Shown: positions 14,429-23,409 of the stretch, piece after piece
Layout of the letters: each line of letters starts with the position of its first letter
Numbering within the stretch: the first letter of the stretch is position 1
Assembly (NCBI GenBank): GCA_002372325.1
Contig: DFFT01000143.1
Span: 1 to 30,443 of the forward strand
Source of the DNA: Succinivibrionaceae bacterium UBA3769
GTDB lineage: Bacteria > Pseudomonadota > Gammaproteobacteria > Enterobacterales > Succinivibrionaceae
DNA: 30,443 nucleotides
Direction: 5' to 3'
Position numbers and translations under genes: made by a program
The notes under the pieces: model-generated
Seen by the model: only the letters and a program-made list of their open reading frames with translations
The model's database searches: none
Told to the model about the DNA's origin: nothing

Positions 14429-15544
14429 TCAGGCTTCTCCGTTCTTGGAAAACTTGGCGGACTGAGCCCGGATGGACTCCCGGAGGGTAAGAGGATAGAC
14501 GGTATCCCGCGGGGCCTTCAGCTTCCTTAGAATTTCCGGGTTACCGGGAACATTGGCGGCAGCGGCAAAAACGTTTCTCATAAAGGCCTGATAGCCGATG
14601 CGGAAAACAGGGCTCCCGGCGAAGATCCGGAGAAAATCCTCCTCCGTGAGATCCAGAAGGGCGGATATACTGAGAAGCTCCCGGGAGTAACGGCATTTGA
14701 AATCGGGATCCGGGGCCGGAGGACGGCGGAGGAGCTTCCGGTTTTCCGGACAGGCAAGCTGGCATTCATCGCACCCATAGATGCGGTTACCTAGGGCCGG
14801 GATCATTTCCGGAGGAATTTCCCCGGGGTTTTCAATAGTGAGATAGGAGAGGCAGCGCTCGATTTTAAAGCCCTGAGGGGTGAAGGCTCCGCCGGGACAG
14901 CGGGTCTGGCAGAGCCGGCAGCCCGGGGGACAGGGGGCGGGGTGCTGTTCTCCCGCGGAGAAGGGACGGCTCTCAGAAACAGCCCCGGAGATATCCGTGA
15001 GAAGTTCTCCCAGAAAAACCCAGGATCCCCCCTGATTTACTCTGACCAGATTGTTTTTGCCCCGGACAGCTATACCGGTCATTTCCGCAAAAAACTGTTC
15101 GTAAAAGGGAGCGCTGTCCGTGATGGCCCGGGTGTTACAGCCGGGAACCAGGGTTTTCAGGTGTTTTCCGATAAGATCCAGCTTTTTCCGGAGGGTTTTA
15201 TGGTAGTCCCGGCCCAGAGCGTAAATGCTGATACGGCCGGTTTCCGGATCTTCGGAGAGATTTTCCTGATAATAAGGCAGGGCAAAGCTCATAATAAGAC
15301 TGCAATTTGGTAAAATCAGGGACGGATCGTTCCTGGCCTCCTGATTTTTGCCGAGATAGGCCACTCCGGCAGGGATCCCGGCCCGGAGATGCTCCCGAAA
15401 GGATTTTTCACCGCGGGGAGCCAGGGCTGCCGGGGCATAGCCCAGCGGGATGAGTCCGAGTTCCCGGGCCTTTTGCGCTATGGCTTCCATAAGCTCCGGA
15501 ATATTTATACCGGAAGAACTGGAATCTTTTGAGACAGCAGTCAT
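14429..15544 (-). CDS. queG: Epoxyqueuosine reductase
   Basis: A cobalamin- and iron-sulfur-dependent enzyme that catalyses the last step of queuosine synthesis in tRNA. ITDSAPFYEQFFAE contains the conserved catalytic Asp region, followed by RGKNNLV. Two [4Fe-4S] cysteine clusters are visible: CPPGCRLCQTRCP and CDECQLACPENR. At 371 residues it is close to E. coli QueG (379). The ATG at 15542-15544 is chosen over one 45 bases upstream because GAAGAG lies six bases ahead. It is divergent from nnr and the two start codons overlap by two bases within CATG. E. coli has the same divergent queG/nnr pair. Confidence 0.94.
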   Translation of the reverse strand: MTAVSKDSSSSGINIPELMEAIAQKARELGLIPLGYAPAALAPRGEKSFREHLRAGIPAGVAYLGKNQEARNDPSLILPNCSLIMSFALPYYQENLSEDPETGRISIYALGRDYHKTLRKKLDLIGKHLKTLVPGCNTRAITDSAPFYEQFFAEMTGIAVRGKNNLVRVNQGGSWVFLGELLTDISGAVSESRPFSAGEQHPAPCPPGCRLCQTRCPGGAFTPQGFKIERCLSYLTIENPGEIPPEMIPALGNRIYGCDECQLACPENRKLLRRPPAPDPDFKCRYSRELLSISALLDLTEEDFLRIFAGSPVFRIGYQAFMRNVFAAAANVPGNPEILRKLKAPRDTVYPLTLRESIRAQSAKFSKNGEA

Positions 15545-17276
15545 GAATAACTCTTCTTCAGGCGCTATTTGCAGCGCCAGCAATAACAATGCTTACCCGC
15601 CGGCATCTCAGGGCCCTGCGAGCTCCTTTATCCGGAGATTTTTTGCCGCCCGGGAAACTGACGTCATCGATAACAATATTAATCTATCAGATATTGTCTT
15701 CAATGTGGCAGCCACCCGGGAAATTGAAAAGATTTACCTTGACGCTGACGGCTTTGCTCTTATGGAGCAGGCGGGGGCGGCCATGGCTGGGGAGCTTATC
15801 AGTCTTTATCCCTCCCGGGATACCCCGATGGCGATCTTTGCCGGAAACGGCAACAACGGCGGGGACGGCTACATTGTGGCCCGGGAGCTTCTGAAAAGCG
15901 GTTATTCCCGGGTGCTGGTGCTTCAGGCAGTGCCGCAGAAGCCCGGCATTGCCGCTGTCCGGGCCCGGGAGAGCTATCTTGCTTCGGGGGGAGTTACGAA
16001 ACCTGAAGGAGATACGGATCTGATCCCGGATCTCATCTCATCAATACTGACAGAGCTTGCTTCCGGAGCATCACCAAGTCCCGTGATTGTTGACGCCCTT
16101 ACCGGTATCGGCTTCCTTAAAAGCCGTCCCGGCGACCCGGTTTTTGAAAAGATTGCCGCCGCGGTCAGGGAAATTAATAGGACGGGCTGTCCCGTAATAA
16201 GTCTGGACGTGCCTTCCTTGCTCAACTCTGATACCGGAATGCCCCTGATACCGGGTCTGGCAGTACGAGCCTCTTATACCCTTACGGTCTTTACCAGGAA
16301 AACCGGTCTTCTCCTGGGGCAGGCCGGGGATTACGCCGGCCAGGTGATTACGGTGCTTAACGACCTCCCCCGTTTTAACTATCATGCTCGGATGCTGCAG
16401 GCTCGCGAAAAGCTTTTGGCTCTCAATTACCATGATCTTGGCTGCTTTCTTCCGGTACGGGCCCGCTCGGCCCATAAGGGAGACGCCGGCCGGATTCTTC
16501 TTGTCGGAGGCTCCCTCGGCATGGAGGGGGCTCTTATCACTGCCGGAAGAGCCGCGCTGAGAACCGGAGCCGGGCTTATCCGGACGGTGTTCGCCGGGGG
16601 AGACAGAAGCGCTCTTAATGCTCTCAATCCCGAAATCATGACCGGCTTTCCGGAAAATATCCCAAAGGATCTTGCCTGGTGCGATGCGGCAGTGGCCGGG
16701 CCGGGACTGGGGAGATCTGCAAGAAGCGGGGGGCTTTTCCGGGAAATATACGGGAAGGCCCGGAAGCTTTTGGTTGACGCCGACGGACTTTACTGGCTCC
16801 TAAGGCTTTCTGAGAACCCCGCCCTTATGCCCCGGAGCCGGCCGGAAACTCTGATTCTGACCCCGCATGCGGGAGAAGCGGCTCTTCTTTCTGGAAAGAC
16901 TACCGCTCAGGTACTTGCGGATCCCCTGGGAACGGCCCGGGAGATCTCCCGGAAATACGGAGCCATTACCGTGCTTAAATCCGCCGCCACTCTGGTATCC
17001 GACGGCGAATTTACCGTGATTTTGAGCACCGGCTCCCGGGGCATGGCCTCCGGCGGCATGGGAGATCTCCTTTCCGGGGTTATCGGAGCCCTGCTGGCCG
17101 GGGGCATGGATCCCTTTCAGGCCGCTGTCCTGGGGGTGGCGGCGCACGGCGAGGCCGGGCGTCTTTCCGAAGAAGCAGACGGAGCTCTCGGCATGGCCGC
17201 CGGAGATCTGCTGCCCTTTATCAGAAGGCTTATTAACGGCAGGGCAGGAGTTCAGGAAAACGCAAGGAAGAATTAA
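15543..17276 (+). CDS. nnr: Bifunctional NAD(P)H-hydrate epimerase/dehydratase
   Basis: A metabolite-repair enzyme that epimerises and dehydrates damaged NAD(P)H hydrate. The N-terminal YjeF domain (about residues 50-270) shows LMEQAGAAMAGEL, NGNNGGDGYIVARELL and the late SLDVPSLLNSDTG. In the last motif the usual PSG is PSL. The C-terminal ADP-dependent dehydratase (about 300-565) shows SAHKGDAGRILLVGGS, AGPGLGRS, DADGLYWL, TPHAGEAALL and GMASGGMGDLLSGVIGALL. Length of 577 is slightly above E. coli (515) because of an N-terminal low-complexity lead of about 40 residues. The start at 15543 is uncertain; the Shine-Dalgarno is weak, and the upstream 31 codons in frame overlap queG and are not family-like. 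Confidence 0.93.
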   Translation: MNNSSSGAICSASNNNAYPPASQGPASSFIRRFFAARETDVIDNNINLSDIVFNVAATREIEKIYLDADGFALMEQAGAAMAGELISLYPSRDTPMAIFAGNGNNGGDGYIVARELLKSGYSRVLVLQAVPQKPGIAAVRARESYLASGGVTKPEGDTDLIPDLISSILTELASGASPSPVIVDALTGIGFLKSRPGDPVFEKIAAAVREINRTGCPVISLDVPSLLNSDTGMPLIPGLAVRASYTLTVFTRKTGLLLGQAGDYAGQVITVLNDLPRFNYHARMLQAREKLLALNYHDLGCFLPVRARSAHKGDAGRILLVGGSLGMEGALITAGRAALRTGAGLIRTVFAGGDRSALNALNPEIMTGFPENIPKDLAWCDAAVAGPGLGRSARSGGLFREIYGKARKLLVDADGLYWLLRLSENPALMPRSRPETLILTPHAGEAALLSGKTTAQVLADPLGTAREISRKYGAITVLKSAATLVSDGEFTVILSTGSRGMASGGMGDLLSGVIGALLAGGMDPFQAAVLGVAAHGEAGRLSEEADGALGMAAGDLLPFIRRLINGRAGVQENARKN

Positions 17277-17425
17277 AGAAAGGCACCGGACATAAAGGGA
17301 AGGAAAAGCAAAGATAAAGGGAAGGCCGCGCATTAAGGAAATCAGGCATTCCCGTCTGTTCCTGCCAGAAGATCCCTTTTTCAGGTTCCGGAATCAGAAT
17401 AACTGGCAATTTGCTGAGGTACGCA

Positions 17426-17920
17426 ATGCATAAAATAACTTCCAGGGGAATATTTCTGGAAAATGAAGCCGCCACAGAGGAAGCGGGAAGAATTCTGGGG
17501 CCCCTGACTCCGGAAAACACCACCATATTTCTGCTTGGAGATCTGGGGGCCGGCAAAACCACCTTCACCCGGGGGTTTCTGCGCTCCCGGGGCTGGAGCG
17601 GCATGGTAAAGAGTCCCACCTATACTCTGGTGGAGCCCTATGAATTTGCGGATATCCCCGTGTGGCACTTTGATCTTTACCGCCTTAAGGATCCCGAGGA
17701 GCTTGAGCTTATGGGCATCCGGGATTACTTTGCGGGCCGGAGCATCCGGGTGGTGGAGTGGCCGGAGCAGGGGCAGGGCATATTGCCGGATCCGGATCTC
17801 GTGGTCAGCATCCTTTATGATGATAACGGGCGGCTTCTTACTCTTACGGGGATGAATTCCCGGGGCTCCGAGACAGAGGCGGCTTTTATGGCGCAGCTTA
17901 GGTCCGGAGCTGATTCCTGA
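17426..17920 (+). CDS. tsaE: tRNA threonylcarbamoyladenosine biosynthesis ATPase TsaE
   Basis: The ATPase partner of TsaB and TsaD in making t6A at position 37 of ANN-decoding tRNAs. Walker A GDLGAGKTTFTRGFL lies near residue 39, followed by KSPTYTLVEPY, HFDLYRL, LMGIRDYF and VEWPEQG, all almost identical to E. coli TsaE. It has 164 residues. GAGG six bases before the ATG at 17426 decides the start against an in-frame TTG five codons earlier. It follows nnr by 149 bases. Confidence 0.96.
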   Translation: MHKITSRGIFLENEAATEEAGRILGPLTPENTTIFLLGDLGAGKTTFTRGFLRSRGWSGMVKSPTYTLVEPYEFADIPVWHFDLYRLKDPEELELMGIRDYFAGRSIRVVEWPEQGQGILPDPDLVVSILYDDNGRLLTLTGMNSRGSETEAAFMAQLRSGADS

Positions 17921-17958
17921 AAGCTTTTTCATGCTGCCGGTAATCATGCCCTCATATT

Positions 17959-17967
17959 TGATATAAT
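17959..17967 (+). promoter_or_regulatory. Extended -10 promoter before amiB
   Basis: TGATATAAT is an extended -10 with a perfect TATAAT, 42 bases before the amiB start. No -35 is visible. It would give amiB-mutL-miaA an own transcript besides read-through from tsaE. Confidence 0.5.
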
Positions 17968-18009
17968 CTGAGCTTCAGAAGCGTTTTCCGGTTTTGCGGT
18001 TGGATTCAG

Positions 18010-20091
18010 ATGTTTAAGTCATTTTCTATTTCCGGCATGGCTCTCTCCGTTTTTCTCATGATGACGGCCGGAGCATATGCCAATGAAATAATAAGCGTGC
18101 AGTCTGCGGCCTGTTCTCAGGGCAAAAAGGACTGCACCCGCATCATGTTCACCATGAAGGAGTCCCCGAAATTCAGTGTGTTCAAAAGCAAAGACGACGG
18201 CACGGAATACAAGGTGGTGCTGCACGATATCAGTGATCCGGCCCGGAAGACCGGCCCCATTTCCATAAAAAGCTCCAGCGTCATTGCCAATGTGATTATC
18301 AACCGAACTCCCAAAGGCACCAGCGATCAGGTGCACTACTTCTTTCCCCTGAAAAAGAGCGTGGTGCCCCGGGTTAATAAGTCCGGAAACAGCTTCTGGG
18401 TGGATTTCCCGCATCAGGACAGCATGAGTCCGGCTTCTGCTGCTCAGGCCTCCCGAGATCCCGGGGCGGCCAAAAACGGAGAGAGCTCTGCTTCCAAAAG
18501 GAACGAATTCGGAAAACCCGGCAATCAGAAGCCGGGGGATCGCGGGACAGTTACGGACACTCGGAAGCCGGCTGCTTCAGGAAATGAGATAGAGAAGCTG
18601 GATCGGAAGGAGGCTGAAAGAAGGCTGGCCGAGAAACGGGAAGCCGAGAAGAAGGAGGCGGAAAGAATTCTGGCTGAAAAGCGCGAGGCGGAAATGAAGG
18701 AAGCCGAAAGAAAGCTGGCCGAGAAACGGGAGGCCGAGCGGAAGGAGGCGGAGAGAATTCTGGCCGAAAAGCGGGAGGCTGAGAAACGGGCCGCCGAGAA
18801 GAAAGAGGCTGAAAGAATTCTGGCTGAGAAACAGGCGGCCGAGAGGAAGGAAGCGGAAAGAATCCTGGCCGAGAAGCGCGAAGCCGAGCGGAAGGAAGCC
18901 GAAAGAATTCTGGCCGGAAAACGGGAGGCGGAGAAGAAGGACAGTCATCCGGCCGGAAAGAATAATGAGGCCGGATCCCCCGGCCGGAACTCCCGAAACA
19001 GCAAGGACGTCCGGGATATCCGGGAACTGGAGAACGAGCTTTTTGCCGACCTCAATTCCGAGGGGGACAATCAGGCGCCGACGGAATCTCTGGAAAAGCG
19101 TCTCGCCGCCCCGGAGCCCCCGAAGCCCGCAGCCTACAAGAGAAAGTCCTCCGCCACCTGCACCGTGGTAGTGGATCCCGGCCATGGCGGCAAGGATCCC
19201 GGAGCCATCGGAGTGGGGAATGTGCAGGAAAAGGCGGTCACTCTGGGTATTTCCCGGAGCCTCGTGGCCTATCTGAACAGTGATCCCCTGCTGGAGGGCA
19301 AGCTTACCCGGAACCGGGACATTTTTATTGAGCTGGGCCGGCGCTCCCAGATTGCCCGGAATAACAAAGCCAACTTCCTCATTTCCATTCATGCCGACAG
19401 CGCGCTGAACAGTCAGGCTCAGGGAGCATCGGTGCTGGTGCTGAACCGGGATCGGGCCAATCGGGAAAACAGCAAAAGCGTGCAGAATACCGACAATACC
19501 AAAATGCTGGCCGGTCTGGGAGAGTTCCTGAAGGATCACAACGATCCCCTGCTGCAGCAGGTGGCAGTGGACATGGCCTCTAATACCAGCCGATCCGACG
19601 GCAATGATTTAGCCAAGGAAATATTGGGCAGCATGGGCAGGATTGCCACGCTGCATAAATCGGTGCCCATAAACCGTTCTCTCGCCGTGCTGAAAGCTCC
19701 GGACATTCCCTCTCTCCTTATTGAAACCGGTTATCTTTCAAATCCGGACGAGGCGAGTCTTCTGGCTACCGGGAAGTACCAGAGAACCATTGCTCATGCC
19801 ATTTATCTGGGGATTAAGAACTTTGTCTATAAGAACAAGGATACCCTGAGATGCGGCGTGGCCGCCCAGAGCGAGCCCCGGGCCCCGGCCAGGAGCAATA
19901 AACCCGCCTCCTCCGGAGCAAAGCCGGGCACCACGGAAAAAACCGTTATCTATGTGGTAAAGAAGGGCGATACCCTCTCAAAAATCGCTCAGGATCACAA
20001 GGTGTCCCCGCAGCATCTGAAACAGCTGAACGGCCTTGCCCGGGATCAGGTCAATGCGGGACAGCGTCTTAAGGTGCCGAAGAAAAAATAA
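18010..20091 (+). CDS. amiB: N-acetylmuramoyl-L-alanine amidase AmiB with expanded helical linker
   Basis: A periplasmic amidase that splits septal peptidoglycan during daughter-cell separation. Order: signal peptide (1-24, ending AYA), AMIN domain for septal targeting (about 25-135), low-complexity region, a Lys/Glu/Ala/Arg repeat array (200-309), the zinc amidase domain (about 384-610) and one LysM domain (648-692). Zinc and catalytic residues are visible in VVVDPGHGGKDPGA, QEKAVTL, ISIHADSA and LLIETGYLSN. The domain also contains the extra segment that blocks the active site in E. coli AmiB until EnvC/NlpD-type activation. At 693 residues it is far longer than E. coli AmiB (445); most of the excess is the repeat linker. 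Its stop overlaps the mutL ATG by one base. Confidence 0.95.
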   Translation: MFKSFSISGMALSVFLMMTAGAYANEIISVQSAACSQGKKDCTRIMFTMKESPKFSVFKSKDDGTEYKVVLHDISDPARKTGPISIKSSSVIANVIINRTPKGTSDQVHYFFPLKKSVVPRVNKSGNSFWVDFPHQDSMSPASAAQASRDPGAAKNGESSASKRNEFGKPGNQKPGDRGTVTDTRKPAASGNEIEKLDRKEAERRLAEKREAEKKEAERILAEKREAEMKEAERKLAEKREAERKEAERILAEKREAEKRAAEKKEAERILAEKQAAERKEAERILAEKREAERKEAERILAGKREAEKKDSHPAGKNNEAGSPGRNSRNSKDVRDIRELENELFADLNSEGDNQAPTESLEKRLAAPEPPKPAAYKRKSSATCTVVVDPGHGGKDPGAIGVGNVQEKAVTLGISRSLVAYLNSDPLLEGKLTRNRDIFIELGRRSQIARNNKANFLISIHADSALNSQAQGASVLVLNRDRANRENSKSVQNTDNTKMLAGLGEFLKDHNDPLLQQVAVDMASNTSRSDGNDLAKEILGSMGRIATLHKSVPINRSLAVLKAPDIPSLLIETGYLSNPDEASLLATGKYQRTIAHAIYLGIKNFVYKNKDTLRCGVAAQSEPRAPARSNKPASSGAKPGTTEKTVIYVVKKGDTLSKIAQDHKVSPQHLKQLNGLARDQVNAGQRLKVPKKK
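18607..18936 (+). repeat. 45-bp tandem repeat array within amiB
   Basis: Seven units of 15 codons with consensus KEAERILAEKREAEK, one unit carrying five extra codons (RAAEK). The DNA of the units is similar but not identical, with scattered synonymous changes, so the array is not freshly duplicated. It should form one long charged helix in the periplasm. Confidence 0.9.
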
Positions 20092-22454
20092 TGGGAATTC
20101 ATCTTTTGCCGCCTCAGGTGGCCAATCAGATTGCCGCCGGAGAAGTGGTGGAAAGACCGGCAGCGGTAGTCAAGGAGCTTATGGAGAATGCTCTGGATGC
20201 CGGAGCCGACGATATCAGCGTGGTTATTGAAAACGGCGGCTCCCGGCTGATTCAGGTACGGGACAACGGATCGGGAATCCCCAAGGAGGAGCTCCCCCTG
20301 GCCCTGAAAAGGCACGCCACCTCTAAGATTTCCGCGATTGAGGATCTGGATCATCTTCTCAGCATGGGCTTCCGGGGCGAAGCTCTGGCTTCCATTGCCG
20401 CAGTATCCCGGCTTCTTCTGGTTTCCCATCCCCGGAATCAGGAAATGGCCTGGTCAGTCCGGGTGGAGGGATTGGGTCAGGAGGCCGAGATCCTGCCGGC
20501 GGCCTATCCTGAGGGTACCTCAGTAGAGGTCAGGGATCTTTTTTTCAACACCCCGGCCCGGAGACGCTTTCTGCGTTCTGAAAAGACCGAATTCCTGCAG
20601 ATCGAGGAGATCTTCCGGCGTCTCTGCCTGTCCCGAAGAGAGGCGGCGTTTTCTCTCAGAAACGGCAAAAACATTATTTACGATTTAAAGAAGGCCTCTG
20701 ATGAAAAGACCTACCGGGAGAGACTCCGCTCCATTGTGGGTAACGGCTTTCTGAATGATCTTTTAAGCTTCTCCGAGGAACGGAACGGGCTTAAGTTTTC
20801 CGGATATGTCAACCCCGCGGAGATTCCCCGGCCCTGTCAGTACTTTTTTGTCAACAGCCGCATTGTCAAGGACAAGACCCTGACTCATGCCATCAATACC
20901 GCCTTTGAGGAGGAACTGGGGGAAAAGCGCTCGGCGCAGTATGTGTTTTTTCTGGAGCTGGATCCCGGGGATGCGGACATCAATGTGCATCCGCAAAAGT
21001 ATGAGGTCAGGTTCCGGAATCCCAACGAGGTGCATGATTTTATTGCCCTGGTCCTGAAAAACACTCTGAGAAGAGCCCGGCAGCTTCTTCCGGAAACCCT
21101 GGAGGAAACCATGAACCCGGATCCGGATCATGGCTATGCGCCCCGGCCTCTCGCGGTAAATGAAGCCCGGCTCCGGGATCTCCGCAGGGAGAGTCTGGCT
21201 CAGGCCTCTTTTCCGGAGATCCTTCCCCCGGATCCTCCCGCGCCGCCCTCATCTCCTTCCTCTCCGGGATCCGCCGGCGCGGTATATTCCGAAGCGGATT
21301 TGGCGGCTCCGGATGCGGCGGTTATCTGCTATGACCGGGAGCCTGAGGAGGCACCGGCAGGGAACGGCAATGCTCCGGACAGCGTTTATCTCCGGCTTTT
21401 CGGGAATAAAACCGGCCGGAAGGAGGATCATTCGGGAACAACCAGCTCCGGGGGAGCGCTTTTTTCCGCCTCCTCGCGTTTTCTGGCTTTATCCAGCAGC
21501 CTTCAGGAGGGCCGGGGACAGGAGGACGGCAGAGAACAGAAAAGCAGCGCGGGGAGGAGCATGCAGGATGCCCGGGCGCAGGAGTTTTCAGAATCCCTCA
21601 GGCGGTTAAGCCGCGCTAATCCCATAGGGCTCCGGGAGAACGAACCTGCCCGGGATAATTCAGTCCGGGCGGACACATTTTCCCGGGGAAACAGCGGGAC
21701 TTCTGGCAGAGAAAACGAGGATCCGGCTAACCCCGGAAATCCGGATAATACCGGCAATACCGGGATCAGGATGCGGACTCCCGAGGATCTGGATCGGGAT
21801 CTTATGCCATGGCTTGCCGCGCCCCGGGATAATTCCCGGAGCTTTTCCTTTATTATTCCCGAAAAGGGCTATGCCCTGATTCAGACGGATCAGAAAATCT
21901 GGGCCGTTAATATTCGAAAGCTGGCCGGCATTCTTTTCAGGCAGCGGATCCGAGCCGAGCTCAGCTTGCCCGCCTCTGATTTTCTGAAGCCGTCAAAGCT
22001 GTCTCTCCCCTTTCAGTTTCCGGGATCCCGGGATTATGCTCCCGAGACTTTGAAGGTTCTTTCCGCTCTGGGTTTTGCTCTGTCCCCGGGGCTTCATGAG
22101 CTTACGATAACCGCGGTGCCTCTTCTGGTACGGGGCTCAAGGCTCCGGGAGTTTTTTAAGATGTTCCTCGGCGGCCTTGACGAGGATGCAGCGCTTCGGG
22201 ATCTTCATGATCCCGGACAGGGGACTGTGGCAGCTGCCCTCGGGGATATTGCTCTCTGGGAGGACAGCCTCTTTTTTACCGGTTTTCTCCGGGCGGTGTT
22301 TCAGGAAAAAGCGCCGGAATTTTTCAGCAGGGAAATGACGGAACGGATCCTTTCGGGAGTGCCTGAAGCGGGGTATTTCGGGACTTTGCCGGGGGATACG
22401 GCATGGGAGATGCCCCTGGGGCGGATGATAAGGGAGCATTTTAATCATGACTGA
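20091..22454 (+). CDS. mutL: DNA mismatch repair protein MutL
   Basis: The matchmaker that links MutS to downstream repair nucleases. The N-terminal GHKL ATPase has IAAGEVVERPAAVVKELMEN, DNGSGIP, RHATSKI, GFRGEALASI and FFNTPARRRF. A linker of about 250 residues (340-590), rich in Pro, Ser, Gly, Arg and Glu, separates it from the dimerisation domain. The metal endonuclease motif DQHA(X)2E(X)4E is not present; the equivalent place reads IQTDQKIWAVN. This fits the MutH-dependent gammaproteobacterial type. At 787 residues it is longer than E. coli MutL (615), due to the linker. It overlaps amiB by one base and miaA by eight, so all three are probably coupled. Confidence 0.96.
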   Translation: MGIHLLPPQVANQIAAGEVVERPAAVVKELMENALDAGADDISVVIENGGSRLIQVRDNGSGIPKEELPLALKRHATSKISAIEDLDHLLSMGFRGEALASIAAVSRLLLVSHPRNQEMAWSVRVEGLGQEAEILPAAYPEGTSVEVRDLFFNTPARRRFLRSEKTEFLQIEEIFRRLCLSRREAAFSLRNGKNIIYDLKKASDEKTYRERLRSIVGNGFLNDLLSFSEERNGLKFSGYVNPAEIPRPCQYFFVNSRIVKDKTLTHAINTAFEEELGEKRSAQYVFFLELDPGDADINVHPQKYEVRFRNPNEVHDFIALVLKNTLRRARQLLPETLEETMNPDPDHGYAPRPLAVNEARLRDLRRESLAQASFPEILPPDPPAPPSSPSSPGSAGAVYSEADLAAPDAAVICYDREPEEAPAGNGNAPDSVYLRLFGNKTGRKEDHSGTTSSGGALFSASSRFLALSSSLQEGRGQEDGREQKSSAGRSMQDARAQEFSESLRRLSRANPIGLRENEPARDNSVRADTFSRGNSGTSGRENEDPANPGNPDNTGNTGIRMRTPEDLDRDLMPWLAAPRDNSRSFSFIIPEKGYALIQTDQKIWAVNIRKLAGILFRQRIRAELSLPASDFLKPSKLSLPFQFPGSRDYAPETLKVLSALGFALSPGLHELTITAVPLLVRGSRLREFFKMFLGGLDEDAALRDLHDPGQGTVAAALGDIALWEDSLFFTGFLRAVFQEKAPEFFSREMTERILSGVPEAGYFGTLPGDTAWEMPLGRMIREHFNHD

Positions 22455-23409
22455 TGATGCCATAGATGTCTCAGAAGACATAGATGCCGTAACCCTGATG
22501 GGCCCCACCGCCACCGGCAAAACCGCTCTTGCCATTAAGCTGGCAGCTGCCCTTAACGGCGAGATTATCAGCGCGGACTCGGCTCTGGTATATCGGGGCA
22601 TGGATATCGGCACCGCTAAGCCCTCCCCGGAGGAGATGCAGGGAATTCCCCATCACCTCATTTCCGTGCGGGATCCCGGAGATCCCTACAGCGCGGCGGA
22701 TTTCCGGGAGGATGCCGTGAGGCTTACGGGAGAAATCCGGGCCCGGGGCCGTCTACCCATCCTGGCGGGGGGCACCATGCTTTACTTCAAGGCCTTTGAG
22801 GAGGGACTTTCCGGACTTCCGGAAACCACTCCCGAGATCCGCTCCCGGGTTAACGCCATGATTGCCGAGCAGGGTCTCCCTCATGTCAGGAGCTGGCTCC
22901 GGGAATTTGATCCGGAATCCTGGGAAAGACTGTCGCCCAACGATACTCAGCGCATCGGGCGGGCCTGCGAGGTTTATCTTATGACCGGCCGCTCCTTAAC
23001 GAGCCTCATAAAAAGCCAGCCCCGGCCGGAATGCCCCTTTCGGCTGAAGCGCTTTGCTTTGCTGCCGGATCCCGAAAGACGGCTTTTGCGCCCTTTGATA
23101 CAGGAGCGCTTTGAAATGATGCTCAGGGAAGGTCTTGAGGAGGAGACCCGGCGGCTTTTCCTCCGGGGGGATCTTAATCCGGAGCTCCCGGCTCTCCGCT
23201 CGGTGGGCTACCGTCAGATGTGGCAGTACCTGGCCGGGGAAGTCTCCTTTGAGGAGATGAAGTCCCGGGCGGTAATTGCCACCTGCCAGCTGGCCAAGAG
23301 GCAGATGACCTGGATCCGGGGCTGGAAGGAGCCCTATACTGTTCTTAACATGGGAGATCCGGATAACCTCGGGATAATGCTGCGGGAAATCAGGGAGAGA
23401 AGAGCTTAA
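22447..23409 (+). CDS. miaA: tRNA dimethylallyltransferase
   Basis: Transfers a dimethylallyl group to A37 of tRNAs reading UNN codons. P-loop GPTATGKTALAIKL near residue 19, then ISADSALVYRGMDIGTAKP, LAGGTMLYFKAFEEG, LRSVGYRQMWQYL and CQLAKRQMTWIRGW are family hallmarks and match E. coli MiaA closely. It has 320 residues, the normal length. Its ATG lies inside the end of mutL (ATGACTGA, eight-base overlap), which suggests translational coupling. Unlike E. coli, hfq does not follow at once but after 427 bases. Confidence 0.96.
   Translation: MTDDAIDVSEDIDAVTLMGPTATGKTALAIKLAAALNGEIISADSALVYRGMDIGTAKPSPEEMQGIPHHLISVRDPGDPYSAADFREDAVRLTGEIRARGRLPILAGGTMLYFKAFEEGLSGLPETTPEIRSRVNAMIAEQGLPHVRSWLREFDPESWERLSPNDTQRIGRACEVYLMTGRSLTSLIKSQPRPECPFRLKRFALLPDPERRLLRPLIQERFEMMLREGLEEETRRLFLRGDLNPELPALRSVGYRQMWQYLAGEVSFEEMKSRAVIATCQLAKRQMTWIRGWKEPYTVLNMGDPDNLGIMLREIRERRA

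Noticed and set aside
15450..15542. Upstream extension of nnr by 31 codons
   Set aside because: This part lies inside queG, does not resemble the YjeF N-terminus, and lacks a ribosome binding site.
18577..19539. Minus-strand frame with a Leu/Phe-rich repeat opposite amiB
   Set aside because: The apparent repeat protein is the mirror of the AmiB repeat array.
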